Assembly: GCA_963969345.1 (NCBI GenBank)
Contig: OZ017766.1
Coordinates: forward strand, 8,494,001 to 8,558,000
Source of the DNA: Turbatrix aceti
Lineage: Eukaryota > Nematoda > Chromadorea > Rhabditida > Panagrolaimidae
Length of the DNA stretch: 64,000 nt
Reading direction: 5' to 3'
Every line of letters begins with the position of its first letter. Positions within the stretch are counted from its first letter, which is position 1. Under the pieces are notes generated by a model. It was not told the origin of the DNA. It ran no database searches and saw only the letters and a list, made by a program, of their open reading frames with translations. Both the position numbers and the translations under genes were made by a program. Shown in pieces: positions 47,001 through 58,829 of this stretch.

Positions 47001-50000
47001 CACTGGAGATACAGTACTCGCGGCAACCGAAAAACACCTGTATGTCCTCGACTGGGAACCATTCAACGTTGTTGGCTCGATTCCGTGGTCCGCGGCAGAG
47101 GTGCAATCCGCTTCTGTGGGCGGCTTTGTCGTCCTTACCGGGTCCCCGGAAGACGAAGTTGCCCTCGAACAACAGCGATCGGGAGCGGCGACTGTGATTC
47201 CCAGCTCGGCTCTCACCACGCTCGATGTCGTCTGTATCGATGGAGATTACTATCATCTGGGAACGTCGCATTCAAATGGACTGCTGGAACTCAGGAGAGC
47301 TGCACTAGAGGTTTGTCGATTTTTTGTGCCGGAAAAACAGCATTTCAAAAATTTTTTATTTGATGCTAAAAATTATGGTACTTTTCATTCGAAACGATCA
47401 TTTGATTCGGTTTTTGATGACAATTTTTTTTTAAATACAAAAATTAGGAATTTCAAATTTAAAAAATGTCAAAATGAACTTTTAAAAAAATTAAAAGTTC
47501 AAATTTTAATTTTTTTAAAGATTCGCTATTAAAAACTGAATTGTATTTTTAAATTTAAAAATTTTTAAAAATTGAAAAAATTTAGAAATTTTTTTTAAAA
47601 TTTTTTATCGTAACAAAAAAAAGATTCTCTTACGGAAAAACTATTTTCGCTTTGAGATTCACTTTTTTTCTTATCGTTATAAAAAAATGTTCTCGAACGG
47701 AAAAAAACTTGGTTTTTGGAATTTTCATTTTTTTCATTTTTTACCGTAACAAAAATTGTTTCTCGAACAGAAAGATAATTTGCGCATCAATTTTTAAAAC
47801 TTAAATTTTTTTAAATAAAGAATTTTTTTAATTAAAAATTTTTTAAATTAAAAATTTTTCTAAATTAAAAATTTTTCTAAATTAAATTTTCTAAATTTTT
47901 TGAATTTCTAAATTTTCTGCTTTGCTTTAGTGGAGGGACAGCACTCCGATGATCTCTTCCTGCTCCTCGAAATTTATTGTCTTTGTTGACTTTGACTATC
48001 AAATATCACCACTTTTGACTCAAAATGAAAGTTTATTTTATAAAAATATTTATTTTCGATTGAAGATTTTTTTAAAACGCACCAAAAGCAAAAGAATCGT
48101 AAAAAGTACTGCCGCGTTTTTTTAAGTGCATTTTTACATTCGTTTACGATTTTTTAACTGAAGTGCCAAAAAAATTGCTGCTACGCTGTTTTTTTTGCAG
48201 AGCCGAAAATTTTTTGTTTACTTTATTTTTTGACTTTTTTTTTGTGCCGTCGATTTCCTGTTTTTTTTTTCGGCGTAATTTAATTCGAACAAGAAATTTG
48301 TTCTGGAAACGGAAATTTTTCCTTCAAACTTGTTTCGTGCGTTTTTTTTAACGTAATTTGTTTTTTGAAGAAAAAATAGACAGCAGTTTTTTTTTCGTTC
48401 AAAATGTATTTTTCAGTGAACGGCAGTTTTTTTTGTTTCTGTTTCTGTTTCTGTTTCTGTTTCTGCGAGCAACTTTTTTTTTTGAAAAATCGAATGCGGA
48501 GATGAAAAAAAAATGAAAAAAATGTTGCGTTCGATTTTTTTGAGTCACGAAAGAAAAATTGTTCGTTAAGGTCAAAAAGAATGTTGGTTGTCTGTCATCA
48601 TCGTCGTCGTTGTCACCTGGCCAGGTGTAGGTAGACCAAGGATATATAGGTGACATTCGATCACTTATTGCTCTTCATATTTTTCTTGTTGTTGCTAGGG
48701 ATGAATGATGTGAAATACGAGTTAGGTAGCATTTGTTCGCGTCATAGAACTTTTCTGTGTTGCGTGTCAGTTTTTGATCTCACATCCATCGAGACTCGCT
48801 GTCGGACACCTATGCACTCTTTTCCGTTCCAAATTTTTGTCGTAAAAATTTCTTTTCAGGAGGGCATGCATGTCATTGTTGTTGGCATGGTGCATAATAT
48901 GTATGTAAGTAGGTAGAAAATTTGGACCATGAAAAAAAGGTAGTACACTTAAAAATGCTTTTGTTGCTATTATAACATTGGTCTTTGATTTGTAAATAGT
49001 GTCTGTCTGTCTATTGTGCCAGCAAACACGGTAAAGTGCTATTTTGGACAAAAATGGGGGAAAACAGGGTAAAAAAGGTTCAAAAAGAGAAAAATGTTCG
49101 TATTGTGAAAAAAAGCCGTTCTCGAACGGAAAAAAAACTTTCGTTTTGAGATTTCCGTTTTTCTATCGAAACAAAAAAGATTTCTTGAACGGAAAAACTA
49201 TTTTCGCTTCGAGATTCACTTTTTTCTTATCGCAATAAAAAAATGTTATCGAACGGAAAAAACTTGATTTTGAGATTTTTGTTTTTTATCGTAAAAAAAC
49301 TTGTTTCTCGAACGGAAAAATAATTTTCGCTTCGGGATTCACTTTTTTCTTATCGTAATAAAAAATGTTACAAAACGGAAAAAACTTGATTTTGAGATTT
49401 TCATTTTCAAATTTTTTATCGTAACAAAAATTGTTTCTCAAACGGAAAAATTATTTATTTATTTTCGTTTCGAGAGCATCAGGTTTGTTGGCATCAAACC
49501 AGTTTTTTTTACAAATCCAATTTTTGCCTTCTTTTTGATTTATTGTTCCTATTTTGAGTCTGGGAACGGAACAGTTATGGCGTTATGCTTACGCTACTCG
49601 TTGGTGGCGGTTACCCCGGAAACCTGGTTCTTCCGCATCGTTGTTATATATTATAGTACTACACGACTGCGTTCACTGTCACTGTTAAATATTTCCTTCA
49701 TGCAAAACAAGCAAGTACATAGCAGCGCCTGGCACGGCCCGTAATTTGTCATACCACACCGCAGCGCCCCTCTTGTCTCTCCTGGGGCTCTGGAATACAT
49801 AGAAAGTCCAACCCGAGCCCTCAACTGTTTTCAACTGTTTTTGAAAAAAAAATCCCAAAACTCGAGTTTACGTCACTTTTTTATTTATTTATTTTTCTAG
49901 AGTCTGTGAACTCTCAAAAAATTCGTTTCGACAGTTGCGTTTTTTTATCGTTACAAAAAATAATTTTTGAATATATTTAGAAAAAACTTTCGTGTTGAAA

Positions 50001-52877
50001 TTTCCTTTTTTTAATTCGTAAAAAAATGGATTCTCAAACGGAAAAAAAAATTTTCGTGTTGAGATCTGCGTTTTTTGATCGTAACAAAAAAAGAAGTTTC
50101 AAACGAAAAAAAATTGTTTCAAACCAAAAATTGTTTCTTGAATGAAAAAAATATTTTCGTTTTGAGAGTCCTTTTTTTCTTATCGTAAAAAACCAATTTT
50201 CAATCGGAAAAAAAATTGTTTTGAAATATAAAAAAAAAATAAATTTTTTTTTTACGAAAAAAAATTTTCGCTTTGAGATTCACGTTTTTTTGTAACAAAA
50301 ATATTTCTGACGTAAAATTTTTCGTTTTGAGATCTGCGTTTTTTTGTCTCGAACGGAAAAAAATTTCGCAATGAGATTTTTATTTTTGTATCGTAAAAAA
50401 AAGTTTCTCGAACGGAAAAAATGTTTTTACATCAAAAGTCACGTTTTCTTACCGTAACGCTCTTTTCAGAGTCTGTTAACGGCATCGACCAAACTCCACG
50501 AACTCTCACCTGACTATTCCTCCTCTCTCCGGGGCATAACCGATGTCGGAGAATCCATATCGACGCTAGTGTCTCCGGACGACGGACCATCTTCGTACTT
50601 TTCGACGACTTCATCGGTGGTCTCAGCGTCGTCGGCAGCTTCGTCAGCGGCGTCCATGAGTGCGGTGTGCGCGAAGACCGCCTCAACGGGTCAGCTTCCG
50701 ATGGCCCCGAGGTCACCGGTCATTACGTCGAAAATTTTGAAACGAGACGCGAAGGCGGCCATCAGCAGAGCCGCCGGTGGCCGGCCAACTGGCAATGGCA
50801 GCCTTCTGCCACCCGCCGGGGGGCATGGACCGGCCGGACTCCCGCCGAGTGCCCCAGGGGTGCCGAGAAGCAGATCTCAGTCGAATTTGGTTACCGCACT
50901 CACTCCTCAACAGATGAAGAAGGAATTTACGTCTCATAGCACTGGTTGGTGAAATTTAAACTTTTTTGGGCGAATTTTTTTTTATTTTTTAAAATTTAAA
51001 AAAAAATTTAAAAAATGCGATAAAAATTTGAAAATTACGATTTTTTACCGTAATAAACAAATTTAATTTCAAAAAAATATGAATGTTGCTTGTTTTTTTA
51101 ATAAATTACGAAAAAAAACGGTTTTTTCTGTATTTTTTTAAATATTTTTTTGGAACAAAAAGTTACAAAAAAAGCAGTAAAAAATATGAAAATCTTTGTA
51201 AATTAATGAAAACACGTTTTTGGTTACAAAAACGATGAATAAATTTTGAAAAATAAAAAAATCTCATCTTACGATAAAAAATGTAGCGATTGTTTTGGAA
51301 TTTTCGCTGCGAGACCTTTGACGATTTAGAAGTAACATTTTTTTCTTGGATTTTGTTACTTTTTTTGGGATGCATAAATTTTTCAATATTTTTTATCTAA
51401 AAACGATAATTTTTTGTTTTTTTTGGTTTTTTTGAGTTTTCCGATCTTTTTGAACTTGTTTTATCATTTTTTACTGTTTAGCGCAAGTTTTTGTAAAAAT
51501 AAAAAAAAACAAAAAAAGTTTCCATCAAAAATTCTGACATGCCATTTTTTACCGTTCTAAACTTTTTAGGAAATAAAAAGCATGTTGCCCGTCCAACGAC
51601 TCTAAATCGAGCGCCAGGATCGATGGGTTCTGTCTCACGGACATCCTCCCAGCCTCCGAAGCCGACGACAATTCGTGATTCTCCCAACCACACTCCGATC
51701 TCCTCCCGACCACCCATGTCCGCTGCCTTCAGAACCCGCAGCGGAAATGGTGGTGGACTGCCTCGTGGCGGCAATCCAGCCAAGCCATCCCTCGAAAAAC
51801 TTCGCCAGACGCAGAACAGCTTCCTGGAATCACTGAAAAAGCGTGGAGCTGCAATGACAAATATTCGGGGAATGGCTACGGATTCGAGGTTCAGCATTTG
51901 TGAGTTTTTGGATTTTTTTGGGGGATTTTTGATGAAAATGTTTTTTGGGGACATCAAAAAAAATTTAGAGACTTGTGTTATATTTTTTTCGGGGATTTTT
52001 GAATTAAAAAAATAATTTTTTGTTATTTTCCTATAAAAAAAATTTTTAGAAGGTGGTTTTGGATTTTTTATAAAAATTTTTTTCAAGAACTTTTGTTTTG
52101 TTTTTTTTAATAATTGCTTTGGGGATTTTTGGGAAATTTTTTTTTTGGATTTTTGTATATATTTTTTTTAGCGTTTTGTTTTCGAAATTTTTTTGTTTTT
52201 ATTTTTTTTGTTTTTTTTTAATTTTTTTGGATTAAAAAATGTTACGACAATAATTTTGGACGAAAAAAATTTTTTTTGGATTTTTTATTTCCGGATTTTT
52301 TTTGGAATTTTTTGATAAACGAAATTTTTTGGATTTTTGAAAAAAAAATATTCTATTTATCTATTTGGATTTTTGGTCGAAAATATTTTTTTGGTGTTTT
52401 TTGGATGAAAATCAATTTTTTAGAATTGTTTGATAAAAACCGATTTTTTTTGCAGCCGATATTCTCCAAGAAGTGGTGACCAAAGGCGAAAAACGAGCAG
52501 TCGCAAGCGCTTTTCACAATCTCGCGAACAAGGGTCTCGCAATCAAAACCGCGGCTACAATGGCACCAAATCTCAAAGCCCTGATCTGTCACCGAAACGC
52601 GACAGTCGTCGACCAGGCCATCGACGTGTTTGCACGCATCATCGACGACCTCGGCCCGAGCATTCGACAGTGCCTGGATTCGAATACGTCCCTCATCGGC
52701 GTCGATGTCGCCGGCGAAGAGCGCCGCGCGCACTGCGAAACATGTCAATCCGCATTTTTGGATATCTACGTCAACGCTTCGATTATCATGAAACGCCTAT
52801 CTCCCGAACAAACCCAGAGGCTACAATCCATAATCGATAACATGGCCACAAATGTCATTCCTAATTCCATAGCCTGA
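44067..52877 (+). CDS. Katanin p80 regulatory subunit (WD40 + con80), 741 aa
   Basis: Six exons join in phase: 44067-44079, 44288-44524, 46562-47310, 50470-50944, 51570-51899 and 52456-52877 (741 residues). Residues about 12-330 form a divergent six-blade WD40 propeller (FDSR, VWDVDTRE and a YVLDWEP segment matching the last blade of katanin p80). A Ser/Pro/Gly-rich linker (about 334-600) follows, then the con80 domain (602-741) with IGVDVAGEERRAHCETC at about 682-698, the hallmark of p80 C termini. Con80 binds the p60 AAA ATPase; the complex severs microtubules in meiosis, mitosis and cilia. The 13-nt first exon (MQLI) is the weakest part; 5' exons may be missing. Introns 2 and 3 (2.0 and 3.2 kb) are packed with repeats, unlike most introns here. 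Confidence 0.88.
45016..45375. mobile_element. TTCGCGAA-rich element in katanin intron 2
   Basis: It begins near GCGAGATGGGCGAACGTTCG and ends near AACCGTCCCTG. The core matches 31437-31895 (CAGTACCGAAGTTTAC, TGGACAAAATTTTGTATAAAATATGC). An internal deletion relative to that copy makes it shorter. No clear target duplication. Confidence 0.75.
45900..50440. repeat. Degenerate CGAACGGAAAAA / TTTTCGCTTCGAGA repeats in katanin introns
   Basis: Scattered and tandem copies lie at about 45950-46060 (intron 2), 47630-47780, 49090-49460 and 49910-50440 (intron 3). The exon at 46562-47310 interrupts the span. The rest of intron 3 is AT-rich, with a (GTTTCT)5 tract at 48435-48464 and a palindrome CACCTGGCCAGGTG at 48614-48627. 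No hidden exon was found. Confidence 0.7.
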
Positions 52878-53711
52878 AAAAAAAGAGTTTCCATAGTACT
52901 CTGCAATATTTTTTGCATCTGCCCATGTTTTTTGTTTCCTGTCTTTTTTTTTCCAAGCCTGTTACAGACGTGTATCCAAACAAAAAATCATAATGCATAG
53001 TACCTGAAATACTTGTATCTCGCCAACACCCAACAAATGGTTCCAACCCAGCCTAGATTTTTTTTGACTTTTTTTGAAATACTTATTCAAATTTTCTTCT
53101 TTGTTTTTTTTAGAAAACTTGATCAACCAATTAACAGATTTTTATTGGAAGGGTATTCTGTTTACTGCGTGTAAAATAAATATGAGATAAATTTACGTCT
53201 TTTAGAACTTTAAATATGGGTTTTTTGACCAAATTATGAAAAAAATAACGCGAAAAGCAATTTTGTTTTATTATTTGTTAAAAAATATAATTTTATGATA
53301 ATTTAAAAATAATACTATCGGTGATGGTTGCGCGAACGTTCGCGTTCGTTTGTGTTCGCTCGCGAAAAGATAAAATTAAGGTGAACATTGTCAAAATTGA
53401 TGTTATAATATTTTATTTTTATTTAAAAAAAAAATTTATTTAAAAAAACTGGCAAATAAATAACATTCACCAAATTCAAAAAATGCAAGTTTTGGCACCC
53501 CTAACTTTGACGAAAAACCCATGCCAAAAAAATTTGTGTCGAGAAAATTATTACTAAAAAAGCCTGAAGAACAAAAAAATGACGAAAAAAACCACAAAAA
53601 AACCATAAATAGTCGGTTGTGTTTTGTTGCTTCGAACTTAGATTTACATACAAAGATACCAATTTATTATTTATATATGTTTACAGTAACTGAGTGAGCA
53701 GAACAGTAGTC
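52878..53711. other. Intergenic with a fragment of the TTCGCGAA element
   Basis: After the katanin stop there is AT-rich DNA. Around 53330-53500, GATGGTTGCGCGAACGTTCGCG marks one end of a TTCGCGAA-family element whose other end is degraded. No gene. Confidence 0.55.
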
Positions 53712-55160
53712 TTATGACTTTACAACCGTACTAGATGCCACACGGGAGCTGCTGTTTTCTGGGGATTGGGACGACCCATTATGGTTCACTTTAATTACCG
53801 CAAGTCGTGACTTGTTTTTTCCTCGTTTCGGAGCCTCCCACGCACTTGTCAGATGTTTAAAGTACGAATTTTGATCTTGGGCAACAATAAGATTGCCTCC
53901 GGTGACGCCTTGCAGAGGATACGTTTTCTTAGACGCCAAAAGACCCCCCGAAATGTGAAATCGGTTTTCAAGATGCTTTCTAAAAGGTTTTGTTTGGAAA
54001 TTTAAAAAAAACAAAAAAATCGTAAACATACAAAAAATATTTCCGTGTTTCATTGTGAGCATAAATAAAGGGACACGGTAGGAGCAGAGCGTCGGATGAG
54101 TAAATGAAGTATAATATACAATTGTGCCATGCGTTTAATGTCAGTGATCCGCTAAAAAATAAAAAAGTTCAAATTAAAAAAAAATATGTAAAATTTGATC
54201 GGATTAAGTAAAAACGAATTTACCTCGGACTGATGTAAAACAAATTCCATGCATATAACACCATTACAAAGGTGCTCATGACCGCGCAAAAAATTATGAA
54301 AGCAATGATTGCGCGTAGATTTCGGATGTTTTCCGAAATTTGATACCGTCTGCCCAGCGCCATTTTGCCGGTTTGAAATCCATTTTTGTAAGATTCCTTG
54401 TTGATTTTTAGCAGACAAAAAGCAAACTGAAAAAAAATAATATTGTTAAAAAATTTACGTCCCCTAGAGTCTTTTTAAATTCAGGCATGATGATTTTTGA
54501 TTCACTGTTAACTCGAACGAGAATTATAAAAATATGCAGCAAAAAGTTCAAAAACAAAAAAACTCACCACGAGTGCAAAAACGTCGATCGTCGAAATTAC
54601 AGGTAAAAAAATTCCAGCATTGATAATTTTTATTCGAACGAGAATTTGTGAAACGAGTGGATAGGTATACTGTAAAAATACGGTTAACATGTAAAATATA
54701 ATAATAATGTACGAATGTTATAAAATTATTAAAAGCTTACCGGTGCCAAAAGTAGCAAAAATGATAGGATATATGATTTTGAATTTCCATGACTGTCAAC
54801 CCAGCAAGTTGCAATGACCAATTCGACGACAATCAAAGCTTCGGCGCCTCTTTTAGACCACATGGATAACCTGGAGATAAAATCTATTGCAAGATATGCA
54901 GTTGGATTTAGGCTGTCGATAAATAATCGATTGTAGACCAAAAATAATCGACAAAATCCATTGATAAGGCAAAGAACGCATACATGAGCGATTTGAAGTC
55001 GAAGATTGTGATGCATTGTTTGGATTTTGATCAGAATACTGATAAAAGCTATGTTTGAGACAAACGAACAAAGCCAGAATGATAATTCTGTGATTGAGAA
55101 GACAACTTGATACCATGTTACGTAGGGTGGCATCTGCGTTTGAAATAATGAGAGATTCAT
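53712..55160 (-). CDS. Sre-like seven-transmembrane chemoreceptor, copy 1 (370 aa)
   Basis: Exons 55160-54741, 54669-54568, 54426-54224, 54151-54032 and 53979-53712 give 370 residues. Seven hydrophobic helices can be placed, with a short extracellular N terminus (MNLSLFQTQMPPYVTWYQ). The third intracellular region carries GRRYQISENIRNLRA, the YQxxENIR-type signature of the nematode Sra superfamily, most like class Sre; helix 7 ends PFIYAHNETRKYF. The C-terminal tail is Ser-rich (SSQSPENSSS). It probably signals through G proteins in sensory neurons. Exon lengths 420-102-203-120 are identical in all three tandem copies; only the tail exon varies. Confidence 0.85.
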
Positions 55161-56784
55161 GATTGAAGAAGCTTCAAGAATGAATGTGGCTATTCAAGAC
55201 GGCAAACAATTCAATGAACTGAAAGGTAAAGTTAAGCAACCTAAATACATATAATGTTCATGGTCGCATGCACGCAAGATGCATCCGATGAGTAATACCA
55301 TAATTGCGCATCAAATACGTTAATATCGTTTTTTTGAGTTGAAGATTTATGAAATACTGTAAGTTTGTTTTTTTATGGGGGGAGGAGGAGATCATCATTC
55401 TGTAATGACTCATGAGGAATTCAAATTACGGCACTTTGGTAAATACTTTACATTTCTAAGAAAATGGGCAATTTTGTATAAAAATGATGATAAACTATTA
55501 TATGTGAACTTGTAGCTTTATTATTTATACATACATTATGTCCTTCTTACCGAAGTACTGCAAAAAAACATGTGCGTACTTTTGATCTGTTCCGATAACC
55601 TTAAAAAACACGCTCATTAGTTAGCAAAAAAATTTTTTATATACACTTCTATTTCTTAAAAGGAATGTGCTCCACCCTCCTTGTTCTGTAATCTAAAAAA
55701 ATAAAAATAATTGGTATCAAGAGATGCTTGTTGACGTTTATCTAACAGACACAAAAAAACTGCTGGCTTCCGATTTTGGTAAAAAAAATTGAGTTCGTTG
55801 TACCAACGAACTTGTACTTTTCAACATTTTTGAGAAACACTAACTAAGATCAATCGTTTTGTGAATGACATAAGAAATGTTGCGAGAACAGCTTTGTACT
55901 TACATAGTATTATTTTGTACCTTTGTACTTACATAGTATGGTACATACTTATCTTGTATGTTGCATAGGGATTACAACTTTTAAGTTGTCTTATTACACC
56001 AACCGGTACGGTACATACATAGCCTACTATGTAGTCAAATATTTAATTACATGCGTCGTAAACACGTGGTTGTGTATTCATTGCGTTGCAAGTTTATGGT
56101 ACTGTCTGGTATGCACATCTCAAGTGACATCCCATTTTGAGGGGTTCAAACTTTTTGAATGTCAGTTAAGTATATGAAAGACATAAATACATATGTAGTT
56201 TTTTACTGATATGATGCATTGTAATAGGTATTATACATTTGAAAAGTATAAGAATCAAAGGCAACATTTTGATCAGATGAACGTAGAAATAACAGGATTT
56301 GCAGTCGGATTCTGGTAAAGCTTGTTGGATTCATTTTTTATTTATTTAACCATTACTCAGTGGTTAGTTATCATTAGACCAGATGTTAGGAGGCACAAAT
56401 GACGTCCACGTAGGCGTAAATGTCTCGATTCGTTTTGGTCGCGATTTCTTCTTCCCATCGTCGCTGTGGTCTGTTTTTCGTCTTGTTGAACACCGAGTTG
56501 AGCGAATCGGCCCATCGTAAGGAAGGGTTGGATTCATAACATAGCTTAATGCAAAACTTTTCAAATGTTCACAAAAAACTTCGTGATATATCATAATAAG
56601 ATAAAAGTAGTTTTAAATCCAAAAAATTATTTATTGTACTTTCCCGCCTTTTCATACGGTAATAGCATCAAAAATCCGTCTCGACGACACTGCATTCATT
56701 TTTTTTGCACACCACAAAAAATACTCGTTGTGTTTTGTGGTCTCAACATTGATTAGCCAATTTATTTACAACGATAAGGAACTC
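55161..56784. other. Intergenic between receptor copies 1 and 2
   Basis: No intact gene. A short coding-like scrap lies at 56364-56594. The rest is AT-rich. Confidence 0.5.
56364..56594 (-). pseudogene. Coding-like scrap, possible gene or transposon fragment
   Basis: A 76-codon minus-strand frame ends PKRIETFTPTWTSFVPPNIW then stop; its composition (Lys/Arg/Asp-rich, then Pro/Trp-rich) looks more protein-like than the surroundings. The ETFTPTWT-encoding stretch recurs inside the mobile element near 29883-29923, again on the minus strand. There is no recognised family and no splice partners. Confidence 0.35.
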
Positions 56785-58829
56785 CTATGAATTTGCAACT
56801 GTAGGTGTCCCATGGGTACCGCTGTGTTCGGAAGATTGAGACAACCCGTGGTCGTTTGTTTTTACTACCGTAAGACTAGACTGTTTCTTGTTCTGTTGTG
56901 GTCCCTCCCACGTCGTTGTCAGATGTTTGAAGTACGAATTTTGATCCTGGGCAACAATGAGCTCGCCTCCGGTGACACCCTGTAAGGGAGATGTTTTTTT
57001 GGACGTAAGGCAGTGAAATCGGTTTCCGAACAGTTTTCTAAAACGGTTGTTTATTCGGTTGAATCCAAAAAATTAAGGATACTTACAAAAAGTATTTTCG
57101 CGTTTCATTGTGAGTATAAATAAATGGGCCGGCTAAAAATAGTGCGTCGGTGGAGTATGTAAATAACATTAGACAATTGTTCCATGCGGTGAGTTCAGGT
57201 GAACCGCTAAATCAAAGGTTAGAAATCAGTTGCTTTAAATTATGATAATAACATACCTGGGAACAATGTAAAACAAATTCCAAGCGTATAACACCATTAC
57301 AATGGTGCTCATAACTGAGCAGAAAATTATGAAAGCAATGATTGCCCGTAGATTTCGGATGTTTTCCGAAATTTGGTATCGTCTGCCGAGTTCCATTCTG
57401 CCGGTATGAAAGCCATTTTTGTATGATGCTTTGTTGATTTTTAGCAAGCAAAAAGCAAACTAAAAATTGATAAACATTAGATGTTGTTCTGTTCAAAATT
57501 TTGCACTGCAAAAAGCAGAGTTGTTCAATTCGACAATTTTCAGTGCTCGCTCTGCTCGCGCTCTTTGAGCAATTCAATTTTCCGTGCTCGCTCTGCTCGC
57601 GCTCTTTGAGCAATTCAATTTTCCGTGCTCGCTCTGCTCATGCTCTTTGAGTTCCTAAAATTTTTGCGCTCGCTCCGCTCGCGCTTTTTTATTCTCAGAT
57701 CCTCTGCTCTTGCTCTGCTCACGCTCGTGAGTTGAGCAGGAGCGAGCAATGAGCAAACATGGCTCACACATAAAAATGTGAATTTTGAGCCAAAATTCAG
57801 TTCCTCACTAAAAGAAAGACCGCATACTCCTTGGAGATACCCCCAACATCGTGTTTTTGGTCGAAATTACCAGTATTTTAGTATCTGTAACACTAAATTT
57901 ATAGTGAGCAGTGCTCATTTTAAAAATTTCTCTTGCTCGCTCTGCTCGCGCTCTTTGAGCAACTCAATTTTTCGTGCTCGCTCTGCTCATGCTCATTGAG
58001 CACTCCAATTTTTCGCGCTCGCTCCGCTCGCGCTCGTGAGCTGAGCAGGAGCGAGCAGTGAGCAGGAGCAATTTGGTGAGCATCGAACAACTCTGGCAAA
58101 AAGTCAGACATTACATTCCCCTAGAGTAACGAAATTTTCCATTGCGTTCACTTGAGTGCAACTCGTTGATTGGCAAACATGATGGTGTTTTTTGATTCAC
58201 TCATCGTGTTATGTACATATTTATTGCAAAAATTAAAAAAAAAAAACAACGTACCACGAGTGCAAAGGCGTCTATCGTCGAGACGAGTGGTAGAAAAACT
58301 GTGGCACTGATAACATTTAATCGTATTAGAGCTTGTGAAACAAGTGGGTAGGCATACTGTAATAATAATTTTAATATTTGTATAAACTGAAACACTATTA
58401 AGAGATTACCGGTGCCAAAAGTAGCAAAAATGATAGGATATAGGATTTTGAATTTCCGTGACTGTCTACCCTGCATGTTGCGATGACCAATTCGACGACA
58501 ATTATCGCTTCAACGCCTCTTTTAGTCCACATTGAAAACTTAGATATGAAGTCAAATACAAAGAATGCAGTAGGGTTTAGGCTGTCTTTAAACAATCGAT
58601 CGTAGATCAAAAATAGTCGACAGAATCCATTGACAAGGCAGAGAAAACATACATGACCGATCTGGAGCCGAAGATTGTGATGCATTGTTTGAATTTTGAA
58701 TAGGATACAGATGAAAGCTGTGTTTAAAACGAACGAACAAAGCCAAAATGACAATTCTGTGGCTGAGAAAACAACTTGGTACCATGTTACGTAGGGAGGC
58801 ATCTGAATTTGAAATAACGAAAGGTTCAT
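56785..58829 (-). CDS. Sre-like seven-transmembrane chemoreceptor, copy 2 (365 aa)
   Basis: Exons 58829-58410, 58356-58255, 57459-57257, 57206-57087 and 57037-56785 give 365 residues. The start MNLSLFQIQMPP and the GRRYQISENIRNLRA loop match copy 1; the ectodomains and the tail (HSGTHGTPTVANS) differ. Intron 2 is enlarged to 795 bp by a mobile element, whereas it is 141 and 164 bp in the other copies; the splice sites remain intact. Confidence 0.85.
57516..58095. mobile_element. hAT-like non-autonomous element with GCTCGC repeats and exact 8-bp duplication
   Basis: Terminal inverted repeats CAGAGTTGTTC (left) and its complement (right) bound a 580-bp insert. GCAAAAAG flanks it on both sides (57508-57515 and 58096-58103). 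Inside are tandem GCTCGCTCTGCTCGCGCTCTTTGAGCAA units near both ends and an AT-rich centre. There is no transposase. The ends and duplication length fit the hAT superfamily. It lies in intron 2 of receptor copy 2. Confidence 0.9.
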
